Made by a program: the position numbers and the translations under genes
In this document: positions 36,538-49,661 of the stretch, one piece after another
How the letters are laid out: every line of letters begins with the position of its first letter
Position numbering within the stretch: position 1 is the first letter of the stretch
NCBI GenBank assembly: GCA_022059125.1
Contig: JAEUWY010000015.1
Location: 434,001-498,000, forward strand
Reading direction: 5' to 3'
Length of the DNA: 64,000 bases
From: Corynespora cassiicola
Lineage: Eukaryota; Ascomycota; Dothideomycetes; Pleosporales; Corynesporascaceae
Notes under the pieces: generated by a model
Database searches by the model: none
The model's input: only the letters and a program-made list of their open reading frames with translations
What the model was told of the DNA's origin: nothing

Positions 36538-38546
36538 ATGTCGTTTTCATTTGTTCTCGCTGTGTATGCCTTGGTGTGCACAGCTACTGCCGGTCTTGAT
36601 AATGTCTCCTCACCTACATCGGTCTTTCGTTCGGTAAATCGGGACTTTGCTTTCTCAACCTCGGCGCAACCACTAACTGCATCCCATAGAGACCTGACTT
36701 GCATGCGCCACTCATAAACCTGGAAATTTTCTATCCTGATTTAGTTTCTCCAGGCTACATTTTCCTAGCTCCCTATCGCAATGTTGAGCCTGGACCTTAT
36801 ATATACGACAACCATGGGGTATGAATTCCATCCACCACATACGCACCCGTACATCATTACTTACTCTCGCAGCAACTCGTTTGGTCTGGTGCTGGCACCC
36901 AGGGCGCTTCGACGGCACATAACCCCCACGTTTGCGAATACAAAGGCAAAGATCACATCTGCTTCTTCCAGGGTCACCAGCACCACGGGTGGGCACGAGG
37001 CCATGGTGTGATTATGGATGAACGCTACCGTGTCGTACAGACTGTAGAAGCAGTTGGCTCGGCGCCCACTACTGATATGCACGAATTTCGTCTTATCAAC
37101 AAGGGAAAAACGGCTTTGGTCACAATCTATCAGCCTCGCCAATATGATCTAGGCAAATTCGGCATTGGCCCTGGGCTTGGATGGGTTCAAGATAGCCTAT
37201 TCCAGGAAATCGACGTTGAATCAGGAGAGTTACTTTTCGAGTGGAGGGCACTTGATCACATCGCGCCAAGTTTTTCCTACACGTGCATCGACTGCACCGA
37301 TACAAGCGGCAATGGTCTCACTCGAGATACACCGTGGGACTTCTTTCATATCAACTCTATCGACAAGAACCTTGATGGCGATTATCTGATATCTGCCAGG
37401 CATGTTGCTGCAGTGTATAAGATCTCCGGCAAGGACGGCAGCATAATCTGGCAGTTGAATGGTGCAAATCCAACCTTTCGAAACGCAAACTTACATTTCT
37501 CGAGCCAGCACCACGCGCTTTGGGTACAAGAGAACCAAACTCACACCGTCATCTCTCTCTTCGACAATGCTAGCAACACCTTCAACATCACCAACAGAGA
37601 GTCGCGCGGTATGCTCATCGGCATTAATCACGTTGAAAGGACCGCAACAAAGCTACGTGAATGGCTAGCGCCTGAGGAGAAGGGTGTTCTGTCCGGTTCG
37701 CAGGGCAACATGCAAATACTTCCCAATCGAAATGTCTTTATTGGGTGGGGCGATCATCCCTTCTACTCTGAGCATCTTGACAGTGGCGAGGCGGTCATGT
37801 ATGCAAAACTTGCATACTGGGGCTCAGACGTTATGATGTATCGATGCAACAAATACCCTTGGACAGGCAGGCCACTCACTGCACCTGCGCTCTGGACATA
37901 CTCTAGGACAGGCACGAACGACTCGAGTCTCATGTTCTATGTGTCTTGGAATGGCGCAACCGAAGTACACAGCTGGAATTTCTATACGGCAAATTCGGCC
38001 TCAGGGCCCTGGACAATGACAGGAACACAGAGAAGAACAGGGTTTGAGACCGAATATCAGGTCCCATTCATGAGAGAGTGGGCCTTTGCAGAAGCTGTGG
38101 ACAGATCCGGAATACCCCTCAAGCGTTCTTCTGTTATTAGGACCTTCGTGCCCTCCGACCTAATCGTTGACGGATGCAATGACCGAGGATGCAATGCCAT
38201 ACCACCTCTTGCAGCAGATGAAGAGTTCGACAAATCGATGCCAGCAGTCCCAAACCGGGGGCAGAATTATACGGCTGATAGAGGATACGACACTGCTCGA
38301 TATTACCCAGTCATCCCTGTGTCACTTTTTGCAGGCTCTGCACGCTACTTTCTATTTGTTGTCGGTTTCGTCATCCTAGCATTGGTGGCGACCGCTGCTT
38401 TGGTGGGCAAGCGCAGGCTACTAAGGATGATGGCCTCTGGGCCTGAATGGCTATTGCGAGGAAACGGCGGTAGCTCTCTGCACGAGGGCAGTGTGACTTC
38501 TCCGCGATATCGGAAGCTCGAAGCGGGAAGCGACAGCCCGATATGA
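36538..38546 (+). CDS. Arylsulfotransferase (ASST-like) family protein, secreted/membrane
   Basis: Exons 36538-36633, 36690-36818 and 36873-38546. Introns are 36634-36689 (GTAAAT to CATAG, with CTAAC) and 36819-36872 (GTATGA to CGCAG), both in phase 0. The product has 632 residues. It starts with a hydrophobic signal peptide (MSFSFVLAVYALVCTATAG) and then has the typical segments VSPGYIFLAPYRNVEPGPY, LVWSGAGTQG, FFQGHQHHGWARGHGVIM, DISARH-like GDYLISARHVAAVYKI and WQLNGANP of fungal Arylsulfotran_2 proteins, which form a beta-propeller-like repeat domain. There are several N-glycosylation sequons (NASN, NITN). A C-terminal transmembrane helix (YFLFVVGFVILALVATAAL, about 570-590) with a basic stop-transfer KRRLLRMM points to a membrane-anchored ectodomain. 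Whether fungal members really transfer sulfate is not established. Neighbouring a second sulfotransfer-type gene. Confidence 0.88.
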
Positions 38547-39571
38547 TTTCATTGGTCCGGCTCTACTTATACCTTGCACTCACCGACCTTGGGTGTACGT
38601 CATGATGAAACTTAGCCTCACAGATCTTCTCATTATCTACCATCTTGTTTATTACTATCCGTTTGTGTTATTCAATGGAGCAATTCATGCGCAACATTTT
38701 GATGTAGTATTGTTCAAGTGTGGATCCTGGCCGCGTGTAATGAGCGTCTAAGACCACGTAATGCGCGCAAACTGCTGGAGGATACTTCCAACACAGCGCA
38801 CATCGCCTGTACATAATCTCTGCACTTAGAATCCACACCAGGAAGTCTTGTCCGTCGCTCTCAACAGACGCTATCCACTGTAGTTAGGAAGTGCATGGTG
38901 TTCCGTGGTACCATACGGAATCACCGAAGCACGGTCCGACTGGATTCACATTCCAGAATTGATCAGCAGAATACCATGTCCCATCCCCTGAAGCTCACTT
39001 CAATTTCCTCCAGACGATCGGACGATAGCCAGTGCCCCACTGTTACTATGGAGAAGTTGCCCGATCATGCGCGTCCGTCTCATCTTGATACGCGGCTGCT
39101 GAGGCATGGCTTGCGTCTCCAGGCGCGCTGCTGATGGAGTCTTCCATGGGTAGTGCCTGTAATGTCCAGTCTATTTCCATCGACTAGCAATGTTTCGAGC
39201 ACCACTTTTGCATGGGTGCAGGCACTTAACATCTCAAGCATTCGATTTGTATCGTCTCCTCGAACTTTCATTCCTATCGTTCCACACTGTCATTTTTCCC
39301 CCTATCTGGATTTCTTTTATTTCAGTCCACGAGCTTTCGCTTACTCCTATTTCCTTTGTAGCAATTTTATTCCAAGCGAGGCCGACTGTTTGCGCACCAC
39401 CGCAGGTGCTGTCAACTATCTCGAGGATCGAGGTGGCCCGCACAGTTTCGTACTTTCTGGAGCTGCGTACCAAGTACTGGTTGTCGATTTTTTGAGCATA
39501 TGGATGCGATTTGATTTGTGCGTCACAAAAAAACAGAGAGCAGTAGTCGATCAGTAACCATACGCGCGACA
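38547..39571. other. Intergenic region
   Basis: About 1 kb between same-strand genes. No gene is supported. A pyrimidine-rich stretch at 39280-39380 may belong to the promoter of the MFS gene. Confidence 0.6.
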
Positions 39572-41316
39572 ATGATTTTAAACAAACTCCACACCCGACA
39601 GGCCAGTACATCCGCTGACCCGTCTCCACATGGCTCAATGCATCAACATAGAGAGTCACATCAGTACATTCAACTTAAAAAACCATCCCGGGATGAAGAA
39701 TCAAACCCGGGCACTCCGGTGAAACTTTCGGAGCCCACCTGGTGGAATATGCCCAACAAACTCCAGCTCTTCGTTCTCGCACTTTCGCGTCTGGTCGACT
39801 TTTGGCAAATGGCATCGCTACAGTCTTATATGGTATGGCAGCTTCGGTCTTTCGACTCTGCTTTGCCCGAGGCCGTCATCTCCCATCAGGCAGGAATACT
39901 CCAGGGATCATTTACTGCTGCACAAATCGTGACATCTATTCTGTGGGGTCGCGCGGCGGATTCACCGGTCATGGGAAGAAAGAACGTCCTGCTGATTGGA
40001 CTGGTCGGGACAGCAATCAGTTGCATTGGTGTAGGATTCAGTCGCACATTTTGGCAAGCTGCTGTCTGGAGATTGCTCGGAGGCGCCATCAACGGCACGG
40101 TTGGGGCAGCGAGGACGATGGTTGCTGAGACTGTAGACAAAAAATGGCATTCGAGAGCCTTTCTTCTTTTGCCAATTGCCTTCAATGTTGCAAATATACT
40201 GGGTCCAGGTACGTATATCTGTCGGTATCTTTCCTCGTGCTAATGTGTGGTGTAGTTGTGGGTGGCATGTTAGTCAATCCTGTTGCGACATATCCAGCAG
40301 CATTCGAAGGTAGAAGTGGCCTAGGCTGGATAGCAATGTATCCGTATGCACCACCTAGTTTGCTATGCGCTGCACTTTTACTTGCCGAAGCTGGGCTAGT
40401 GTCAAAATTCCTGACGGAGACGCTTCCTCTCAAACATGATGCACTCAGCCTTTCAGGTCAATTGAAAGATATGGTCAACGGCGTGGTATCAATCCTTAGC
40501 GGCAGATCAAGCTATATCCCCGTCGAAAATCATGAGCAGTCTCCATCGATAATCTCTAGGGTTGAGAGAGAAACTCGGCCGGTTTCTCGTCTACCTTTCC
40601 ACCGCATCTGGACCCCTAATGTTCTGTGGACCCTCCTCAGTGTTGCTATCTTCGATTTCCATATGGGTGCCTTTTCCGGTCTCTGGATCATATTTCTCTC
40701 TGCTTCGCGCTCGGTCACCAATTCTGCATCCCCTATATATTTCACGGGTGGTCTTGGTTTCCAGCCAGCTCTTTTAGGTACCTCATTAGCCATTCTTGGC
40801 ATTGTTGGACTCGGTTTACAGGTGTTGCTTTACCCTTGGGCAAATGGACGGTTTGGGCTCATGTCATGCTTCCGGTATTCCCTTATTCTATTCCCGGCCG
40901 CATACGTGTTGGCGCCATATCTCAGCCTCCTGCCAAGTGTGTCAGATATTCCCCTTCCAGCATCTGGAACATGTATCTGGGCAGGGATATCTTTAGTCCT
41001 TACGCTTCAGGTCACAGCCAGGACTTTTGCTCTGCCTGCCTCTATCATTCTCGTAAACAACGCAAGTCCCCATCCAAGCGTGCTGGGGACAATTCATGGG
41101 GTTGGGCAGAGCGTGAGCTCCACTTTCCGAACCATAGGCCCCATTGCTGCGGGCTATTGGTATGGTCTAGGCCTAGACATGGGGATGGTTGGATTTAGTT
41201 GGTGGATTGTTGCTACTGTCAGCGCTTGTGGGTGCTTTGCAAGCTTGTGGGTGAGAAACGGTACGGGGCATGAGATCGTTCTTCCGGGTGAGGATGATTC
41301 TGTTTCCGAAAAATAG
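39572..41316 (+). CDS. MFS transporter (DHA1/ZIFL-like)
   Basis: Two exons, 39572-40208 and 40256-41316, with a 47-bp intron (GTACGT to TGTAG, branch CTAAT). The join reads NVANILGPVVGGMLVNP. The product has 565 residues. The start is ATG 39572; an upstream GTG-opened extension is not a credible start. About 12 hydrophobic segments are present. The MFS signature between helices 2 and 3 appears as LWGRAADSPVMGRKNVLL, and helix 4 has the VWRLLGGAINGTVGAARTM motif typical of drug:H+ antiporter-1 or zinc-induced-facilitator-like members. A central cytoplasmic loop (about 265-315) separates two six-helix halves. The substrate is unknown. It could export a product of the neighbouring sulfotransfer genes (speculative). 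Confidence 0.88.
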
Positions 41317-42348
41317 ATCTTCATTAGCTTCCCCTAGAATAAATTATAAATGATTTCATTTTAATACCTTAATAGATGGCACAGCGTATTAACATGAGGC
41401 TGACATACTTTGCTATAGCCTTGTTTTTAGTGTACTGCCTGGGCTGTGGTCAAATCTTACTTAATTCCCACACTTTAAATTAAAAAAAAAATTCATAGTT
41501 TACTTAGTTAGCAATGTTCTCGCATATTATACTATTTTATAATTTTTTTTGGCTCTCTTCTGTAATAGTAGGCATGTACAAACTATAGTACGTAAAATAT
41601 ACTAGTTTTTTATTATATGCTGTTTTGAAATATATTTTCCCCCGCTCTCTACATAAATGTGTCTGTTGGCTACAATATTAAATCGGCTTTCAAAGTGATA
41701 GCTTATTTTTTGTCCTACAGAGAATTTTGATAGATTAATGTTAAGATGTGCTCCTTACATGGCTACAGATGATACCAGAGACGAAACCAGAAAAAAAAAT
41801 ACCACGTCAACATAAAGAGCCCAAACATAATGCAACCAGCTAGAAATACCCATAAGTGGCAACATAATGATATAGAGACAAAAGAAAACCGCACATATAG
41901 CACGCTGTGTCGAAATTAGCACTAGAGTCGCGGGTAGTCACGAACTTAGTTACCACCACAAAAACAAAATTAAGGGAGCACTGGAAATGTCACCCATCAA
42001 GTTTCGATCAGAGCGCCACACACAAGGCAAGGCACAGAAGTAACAAGAGGCAAACACGGATACGTATGTCATGGTTACCATTGTCTTAATATGATATGCT
42101 ATATACACCCACAGGGTTGACCACGGACTGCAACATCACGGCACAGAAGAAAATGCATCGATCATGATATAATTTGCTCGTTGATTCGACACGCCGCCTA
42201 TTCTTACAACCAAACCAAGCCATGCACACGTCCGACCTGGCTCTATCCAATGCCACACCTATGTGAAACGGCTCCCAACTTAGAATGCACATGAGGTCAT
42301 CTTGAGAATCGCGGGAAAGTTGAATCAAAGAAATATGAAAGTAAGATT
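41317..42348. other. Intergenic region, moderately AT-rich
   Basis: Convergent spacer between the MFS gene and KGD2. It is AT-richer than nearby gene space at 41320-41900, without RIP-like TpA saturation. No repeat or gene is recognised. Confidence 0.6.
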
Positions 42349-44094
42349 TTAACCAAGGAGCATCTTCCTAGGATCCTCAATGAACTCCTTGACCTTCACG
42401 AGGAAGGTGACGGCTTCCCTACCATCGAGCAGCCTGTGATCATAAGTAAGGGCGAGGTACATCATCTGATGCAGCGATTAGCATTCGTCATATATGCGAA
42501 GGGTTAATATACTTACGGGGCGGATCTCAATCTTGCCGTTGACAACAACAGGCTTGTCCTTGATGGCGTGGAGACCAAGTACGGCAGTCTGGGGAAGATT
42601 GATGATGGGCGTGCCCATGAGCGAGCCAAACACACCGCCATTGCTGATGGTAAATGTTCCCCCAGCCATGTCCTCAATGGTGAGCTTGTTATCACGAGCC
42701 TTCCTCCCAAGGTCTGCGATGGTTTTTTCGATGCCGACCATGTCCATGGACTCGGCGTTCCTCACAACAGGAGTGACCAGACCTTTCTCAGTTGCGACAG
42801 CGACTGAAATGTCAACGTAGTCGCGGTAGACAATAGTATCGCCGCCGTTGGGACCTTCAATCGAGGCATTAACAGCGGGAAGCTCCTTCATGGCCAACAC
42901 ACAAGCGCGCGAGAAGGCAGACATGAAGCCCAACTTGACACCCTGCTTCTTGAGGATCTCGTCCTTGTATAGCTTGCGAAATTCCATGATGGACGACATA
43001 TCGACCTCATTGAAGGTGGTGAGTGAGGCAGCAGTGTTCTGCGACTGCTTCAGGCGCTCGGCGATTCGCAAACGCATGCGATTCATCTTGACCTAGAAAG
43101 AAGTCAGATGCAGCGACCAGAGGCAGGAAACCAAGCTGACTTACGCGACGCTCCTCACGGTTGCCTGGCTGAGACTCCTTCTTCGCCTCGGCCTCCTTGG
43201 GCTCCTTCGCAGGGGACGGCCTGGGCGGGGGAGGGGCAGGCTTGCTCTCTTGCTTGGGAGGCTCAGGCTTCGACTCCTCCTTGGTAGGCTGGGGCTTTTC
43301 CTGTTCGCCCTGAGACTGCGACGATGTCTCCTGCTCCTTTGGCGCAGGCTCCTTTGGCTCCTCCTTGGCCGCCTCCTTCTTACCGCCAGAAGGAGCTCCA
43401 CCTAGCTCAAGCTTGACCAGGTCCTGGCCCACAGTCACAGTGTCCTCCTCGTTCACCAGAAACTCCTTGATGGTGCCGGCTTCGGGAGCATTGACAGAGA
43501 CATCAATCTAAGACCGAGGTTAGACAAGACAGTACAAATGGTACTTGGCAGCAAACCTTGTCTGTCTCAATGGTGGCAATCTCCTCGTCCTGCTCGACAT
43601 AGTCGCCGACCTCTGTGTGGTGTCAGCGCACGTGTTTTTCTCAGTCCCGGCAGCAGGTGCAAATTCTTGCAGGGCAGACGCACGCTTCGACCACTGCTTC
43701 AGGGTTCCCTCGGTGATGGACTCGGCCATCTGCGGCACCTTGACAACACTATCGGCTGCTTGATGTTAGCATCCCAGGCGTGGTTGCAGACGATGCGGCG
43801 ACCAACCATAGCTACGCGACTGGGCGATGGATGCGATGTGGTGCGAAGAGAAGTGGGCGGGGCGTCTGCAGAGGAGGTCAAGACATGCGCGGCACCACGG
43901 TCGGACGAGAGGACTTACTTTGACGCCTGGCCCAGGAGGCCAGATGTGTTGGCCCTGGAGACGGCCGAGTAGCTGCGAGCGGTGGTGGCAGATGACGTTA
44001 GCCGGGCAGCGCGCGAGGAGACGCGCAGAAGCGGCAGCGATCGCAACGGCGCCGACGAGGCAGCCAAGCGGCGGAGACACTGCTGGCCAGACAT
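42349..44094 (-). CDS. KGD2: Dihydrolipoyllysine succinyltransferase, E2 of 2-oxoglutarate dehydrogenase
   Basis: Transfers succinyl groups from the lipoyl arm to CoA in the mitochondrial 2-oxoglutarate dehydrogenase complex (TCA cycle). Seven exons: 43919-44094, 43807-43865, 43684-43755, 43557-43612, 43145-43507, 42517-43092 and 42349-42465. All phases agree, giving 472 residues, close to yeast Kgd2. The N-terminus ([16 protein letters not shown], rich in R, S and A) is a mitochondrial presequence. The lipoyl domain runs from [16 protein letters not shown] to about 160, with the lipoylated Lys in IETDKIDVSV at about residue 121. A low-complexity P/E/K/Q linker (about 165-240) replaces an E3-binding domain, as in eukaryotic E2o. 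The catalytic domain starts near [13 protein letters not shown] and has the active-site DHRLLDG (His at about 444) in the last exon. Divergent from the complex I LYR gene. Confidence 0.95.
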
Positions 44095-44409
44095 TGGAGA
44101 CAGCTCGCAGCAAGCAAGGGGACGCGGGGACGGTGAATTGGGGCGGGCTTCAGCAGCTCGGGGGGGGGTGCAGGCGAGGTTATATGGTGAGGGAATTGAT
44201 TTGGAGGTTGACAGGCTTGACTAGACGGTACCATGGCAGCAGAGCTCATGCCTCCCCCGGCCGCCCGGGGCCAATCCCCGTCCGGCGAGTCGCCGCGCGC
44301 GCCGAGCCCCAACGTCGAGCGAGAGCTGCCCTCACCACCATCTCCAGACCCAGGCATTGCGACGCGATCCCCCCCAATTGAGCTCTGCCGTGCACAGCCA
44401 GCCCCCGCA
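44095..44409. promoter_or_regulatory. Shared divergent promoter region of KGD2 and the LYR gene
   Basis: Only 315 bp separate the two start codons, so both promoters and 5' UTRs must lie here. It is GC-rich, with a G-run at 44159-44168. No TATA box is evident. Confidence 0.55.
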
Positions 44410-44998
44410 ATGAGCTCCAAAACCACCGTTCTGTGCGTGCCCCTATCGCCCCGAGTCTCGTCGTCGCCCGAGCCTTGCCGCCGCCGCCGTGCTCGCCCCT
44501 AGGCCCTCTGCCCGACCATGTGCAGCAGCAGCAGCAGCAGGCTAACATTTTGCAGCCGCCTCTACAGGCGCTCGCTCAAGCTCTCCCTCGACTGGGCTGT
44601 CCACCGCTATCTCTGGCGGGGCCAAGCCATGTACATTCGCTCGCTCTTCGAGGCCAACAAGCACATTTCCGAGCCGCGCCAGCAACGGGTACGCATCGAT
44701 GCACACGCTGCCGCTGCCGAGACTGGCCACCACTGACGCTTGCGACTGCAGGAGCTCATCAAGGAGACCGAGGATCTGCTGGAGAAGTGGAAGCACCCGG
44801 ATCCTTACCGTCCACCGACTGCCCCGGGAGGTGAGTTTTCGGGATTGCACACGGCCGCGGACGCCACTGATCGAAACGTAGGCTCCAAGTACGAGCGCAA
44901 CCTGCCTGCCCCGATCCTCGACCGTAAGTACATATATGCGACATGCCATGCGATATGCCACTGACGCTGCGGCAGCTCCCCCAAAGATGACCTTGTAG
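44410..44998 (+). CDS. Mitochondrial complex I LYR subunit, NDUFB9 (B22) type
   Basis: Accessory subunit of NADH:ubiquinone oxidoreductase in the inner membrane. Five exons, 44410-44432, 44556-44688, 44752-44830, 44882-44923 and 44976-44998, all GT-AG and in phase, encode 99 residues. The first exon is only 23 nt (MSSKTTVL), spliced to the LYR motif as VLRLYRRSLKLSLDW. Other family-typical parts are HRYLWRGQAMYIRSLFEANK, ELIKETEDLLEKWKHPDPY and the PGGSKYERN segment that matches the animal B22 protein. The protein ends PPPKMTL. The 123-bp first intron contains a CAG triplet run (44522-44540) just before its branch point GCTAAC. Assignment rests on motif similarity; another LYR protein is less likely because of the PGG-x-YER block. 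Confidence 0.85.
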
Positions 44999-46390
<1,392 letters not shown>

Positions 46391-46866
46391 TTTGAAAGTG
46401 TGAGAGTTGTGGTGGTAAAACTGAAGAGTTTGGAAAGTGGGAGCCGGAGCTGAGATGGGGCTGCAGAGGGGCGGTTGGGTGCGGGCGGTGGAGTGTCGAG
46501 AAGATGGTTGAGGGCGTGCTGTCGGGGCGGGGAGGCAGCTTATAAGGACGGCGCGGCGTGTTGATGGGTGCGCGAGATCACCGAGGGCGCTAGCGCAGCG
46601 CGACTGGCCAAAGATCACAGCTCGCTTAGCCCGCGGGCTGGCGAAACGGGCAGCGCTCGCGCACGGGCCGCCCCTGCCACTGCGAGATCACAACATGCTG
46701 CGCGCTCCCCATAAGTAGCGCGTCCCCCGCTGCTCGACGACGTTCCCTCCTTCATCTCGACACTCCACACCCGCGCAGCCACCCACAACGCCCGCCCCAT
46801 CTCACTCACCCCTTCCAGTCTCCCAGACTTTGCAGTTTGCTCAACCTCTCACACCCACTTTCAAAA
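46391..46866. promoter_or_regulatory. Divergent H2A-H2B promoter region
   Basis: 476 bp between the start codons of H2A (minus) and H2B (plus), the conserved arrangement that allows co-ordinated S-phase expression. The H2B leader (46740-46866) is pyrimidine-rich. Confidence 0.75.
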
Positions 46867-47394
46867 ATGCCTCCCAAAGCACAGAAGACTCCCACCACCG
46901 GCGGCAAGGCCCCTGCTGGAAAGGCCCCCGCTGAGAAGAAGGAGGCTGGCAAGAAGACCGCTGCCCCCTCCGGCGAGAAGAAGAAGCGCACCAAGTCCAG
47001 GAAGGAGACTTACAGCAGCTACATCTACAAGGGTGAGTCGCATGCCTCGCTGCGCCTGCTCCCTTGTTCCTCTCTGACGCGTCGCAGTCCTCAAGCAGGT
47101 CCACCCCGACACCGGTATCTCCAACCGCGCCATGAGCATCCTCAACTCGTTCGTCAACGACATCTTCGAGCGCGTCGCCACCGAGGCCTCCAAGCTCGCT
47201 GCCTACAACAAGAAGTCCACCATCTCATCACGCGAGATCCAGACCTCGTACGTTTCGCGCCTCCCACCCTCCCAATCCGCTACATTTGCTGACCAATCCT
47301 CAGTGTTCGTCTGATCCTGCCCGGTGAACTCGCCAAGCACGCCGTCTCTGAGGGCACCAAGGCCGTCACCAAGTACTCTTCTTCCACCAAGTAA
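46867..47394 (+). CDS. H2B: Histone H2B
   Basis: Core nucleosome histone partner of H2A. Exons 46867-47032, 47088-47247 and 47304-47394, with introns of 55 and 56 bp. All are in phase and give 138 residues. The K/A/P-rich tail ([19 protein letters not shown]) is followed by the histone fold with [38 protein letters not shown] and [19 protein letters not shown]. It ends [10 protein letters not shown]. The Lys of the VTKYSS segment is the conserved ubiquitylation site that promotes H3K4 methylation. Intron positions split the fold as in other Pezizomycotina. Confidence 0.98.
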
Positions 47395-48169
47395 GAGTTT
47401 TCTTCGGCGATTCGGCTTCTTATTGGGTTTCTTTCTTCGTCATATCCGGATGAAGAGCGGTTATGGGGTGACGGTGTTCATGGGTCATTTTAATGCGATC
47501 ATGGGACGGTTTGCTTGTCTTCCAGGATCCCGCAGTCTTATGTCTTGACTTCGGGGTTCATATCATCGGGGTTGTACAATATACCTCTGCAGACGGGAAC
47601 GAATCAATTCTTTCCAATTTCAATTCTCCGCCTTCAACCTTCATCGTGATTTATTTCCATTTCCATGCCAACAACAGCTTGTCGCCCTAGTCGGCTTAGT
47701 TTTCGCGCGCGTACCCGACGCGACGCGCCTTTACGCGCCAACTTTCCCGCTGCGGCGGCAGAGTGCCGCGGATGCTGTACTTCAATCATAACGGTGTTTT
47801 CTTCTCTGTCGTTTGTATTTTGCTTGCGGAGCGTGATATCCGCTACTTGCTAGCCATTCGCCGGTTTTGGTCTTGACGCGGTGATTCTCAGTCTCTCCGC
47901 ATTGTGGCGGCATTTGCAGATATATTCTACCAAACTCCCTAGAACCACCCTTAAACACCGATAATGCATAACCCATGGGAAATCATTCAAACGCACTGCG
48001 CCCCACCTTGCCAATTAAACCCGACTTTGGCGCCTGGTGATAGATACAGGTACTGTAATTGCCTCAAATAATAGGCACATGCGGCACAACCCCAGATTAA
48101 GAATGCACTTGACTCTGCGTTCGGCACAGTCTAGGGAATGCGGAACGACGGCCCCGCCGTATATGCCCT
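47395..48169. other. Intergenic region between convergent genes
   Basis: 3' flanks of H2B and ATG4. No gene is supported. Confidence 0.6.
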
Positions 48170-49661
48170 TTACTGCAGTCCATCATCATCATCATCATGA
48201 TCATCTCTCTCGTCAAAGCTCTCTACTTCGTCCACGGCGTCCTCCCGCTCCACACCGCGTGGCTGGGGCTCGCTCTTGCTCACATGCACTATGCATTTGC
48301 CTTGCACACTCACTACGCCTTCTTTCCACTGCTCAAAATCATCTTCGTCTCGGATTAGGAAGGCAATGAGCATCGACGGATCCATTTCGCGTAGCTCGAT
48401 CTTTCGGAGTCGGCGCGTGTGGCACGTGGCAACATCTTCCGGCGTATATTTCGAAGGATCATCGTGGTAGGGTAGCAAGGGGCGGGTAGTGTGTGGGTCG
48501 AGGAAAAAGAAGCCGTTGCCTTGTGTGCCGACGAAATAATGTGATGCTGACGGACGCCCACTGATATCTGTTAGCTCATCACGTCTGTGTCTGTAGAGTC
48601 GACACGTGCCATCGGGAACGTGACGCAATGCATATCCGCAGGCTGGAGCCTTTTAACAGCCGGGATAACTTACCCTGCGATTCCGACGGATTGCTTCATT
48701 TGTAAAGAAGCCTTCAGGGCCTCCCAGTATACCGGTGTCACTTGATCAATGCCCAGACGGGTGCCTACGAGGATTAATGTGGGCTGGAATTTGCCATCCT
48801 CATCAACAGCCACATCTCTGAGCTTGTTCTCGTACACATCAGCCCCGTCGCCCGAAACATAGACACGCAAGCCTGCCGATGTGTATTGGTTCGCCAGGTC
48901 TTGGATACAACGGGCTGCAGCCGATGGGCCAAACCACTCCCCCGGAAATTTTCCGCACACCGCAGCGCCATGTTGGACAAACCGGTGGATGGAGAAGGGT
49001 GCTTTGGGGTCATCAGCAAAAAGGGACAGGATGGTGCGCTCGTTATTCTCGGATGTTGCTGTCTGAACTCTCCAGTCTGCATAGTATTAGCATACCACAC
49101 AGAACATGTGCAGTCGATACTCATACCCCTTCCCAGCTTCAGGTTGAGGAGCGCATTCGCCAGGATGGACTGGCCTGAGCGAATCATGCAGCCAAAGCCC
49201 GAATCTGATGTGAAGCCGCTTTGTGCTATGTTCTGCACACGGACACGAAAACTCATGACGGCTGTTGCCTTGGGATCCTGACTCTTCTCTATGGGCGTAA
49301 AACCGGACCTATACGTCATCCATATCCGCGACTCAAAGTCGTCCAGGAATGCGTGTGGCCAGCCACCGTACTGTGAAGGATCTTGGCCGTTGGTAGCCTC
49401 TCTGCGATCCGACTCCAAGCTTGTGCGTATCCAGCTATCATCCTCGGTGGTGCCGGTACGATCAGAGGGGGCAGTGGACGGGGCTGCAGAAGGTGCGTTG
49501 GGGCTGTTGGCGGGAGCCGACTGAGGTTGAGCGATCTTGGGATCGTACTTTTCGCCCAAGCACCAGATGGGCGCGTCCGAGTTATTGGTGAGGTTCGGGT
49601 CGTAGAAGACGCGGACCAGCTGCCTGCGCACGCGTTCGAGGTCATTCATGGCGGAGTGCAT
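48170..49661 (-). CDS. ATG4: Cysteine protease ATG4 (autophagy)
   Basis: Cleaves the C-terminus of Atg8 to expose Gly for lipidation and later removes Atg8 from membranes. Exons 49127-49661, 48674-49076 and 48170-48560 (introns 50 and 113 bp) give 442 residues. The nucleophile is C158 in TSDSGFGCMIRSGQ (usually SDVGWGCM). The other catalytic residues lie in the LGID and FLDPH segments (TRLGIDQVTPVYW, GFFFLDPHTTRP). The Atg8-binding and peptidase C54 core spans about 105-400. An N-terminal Ser/Pro/Ala-rich insert (44-70) and an acidic tail with a run of Asp (from CAT triplets at 48181-48200) flank the core. A second Met (MNDLERV, residue 5) could be the start. Divergent from SQS1. Confidence 0.95.

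Noticed and set aside
35043..36704. Several ORFs of 60-177 codons downstream of the sulfotransferase.
   Set aside because: Multiple mutually overlapping frames without codon bias or motifs; they overlap true exons or the intergenic spacer.
39518..39571. Longer N-terminus of the MFS transporter.
   Set aside because: The extension opens with GTG; the first ATG in frame is at 39572.
43538..43972. 144-codon plus-strand ORF and other plus-strand ORFs over 42.5-44.4 kb.
   Set aside because: They are shadows of the KGD2 exons on the minus strand; only the KGD2 frame has family motifs.
44246..44548. Minus-strand ORFs of 100-196 codons at 44.2-45.1 kb.
   Set aside because: Antisense GC-rich shadows of the LYR gene, without motifs.
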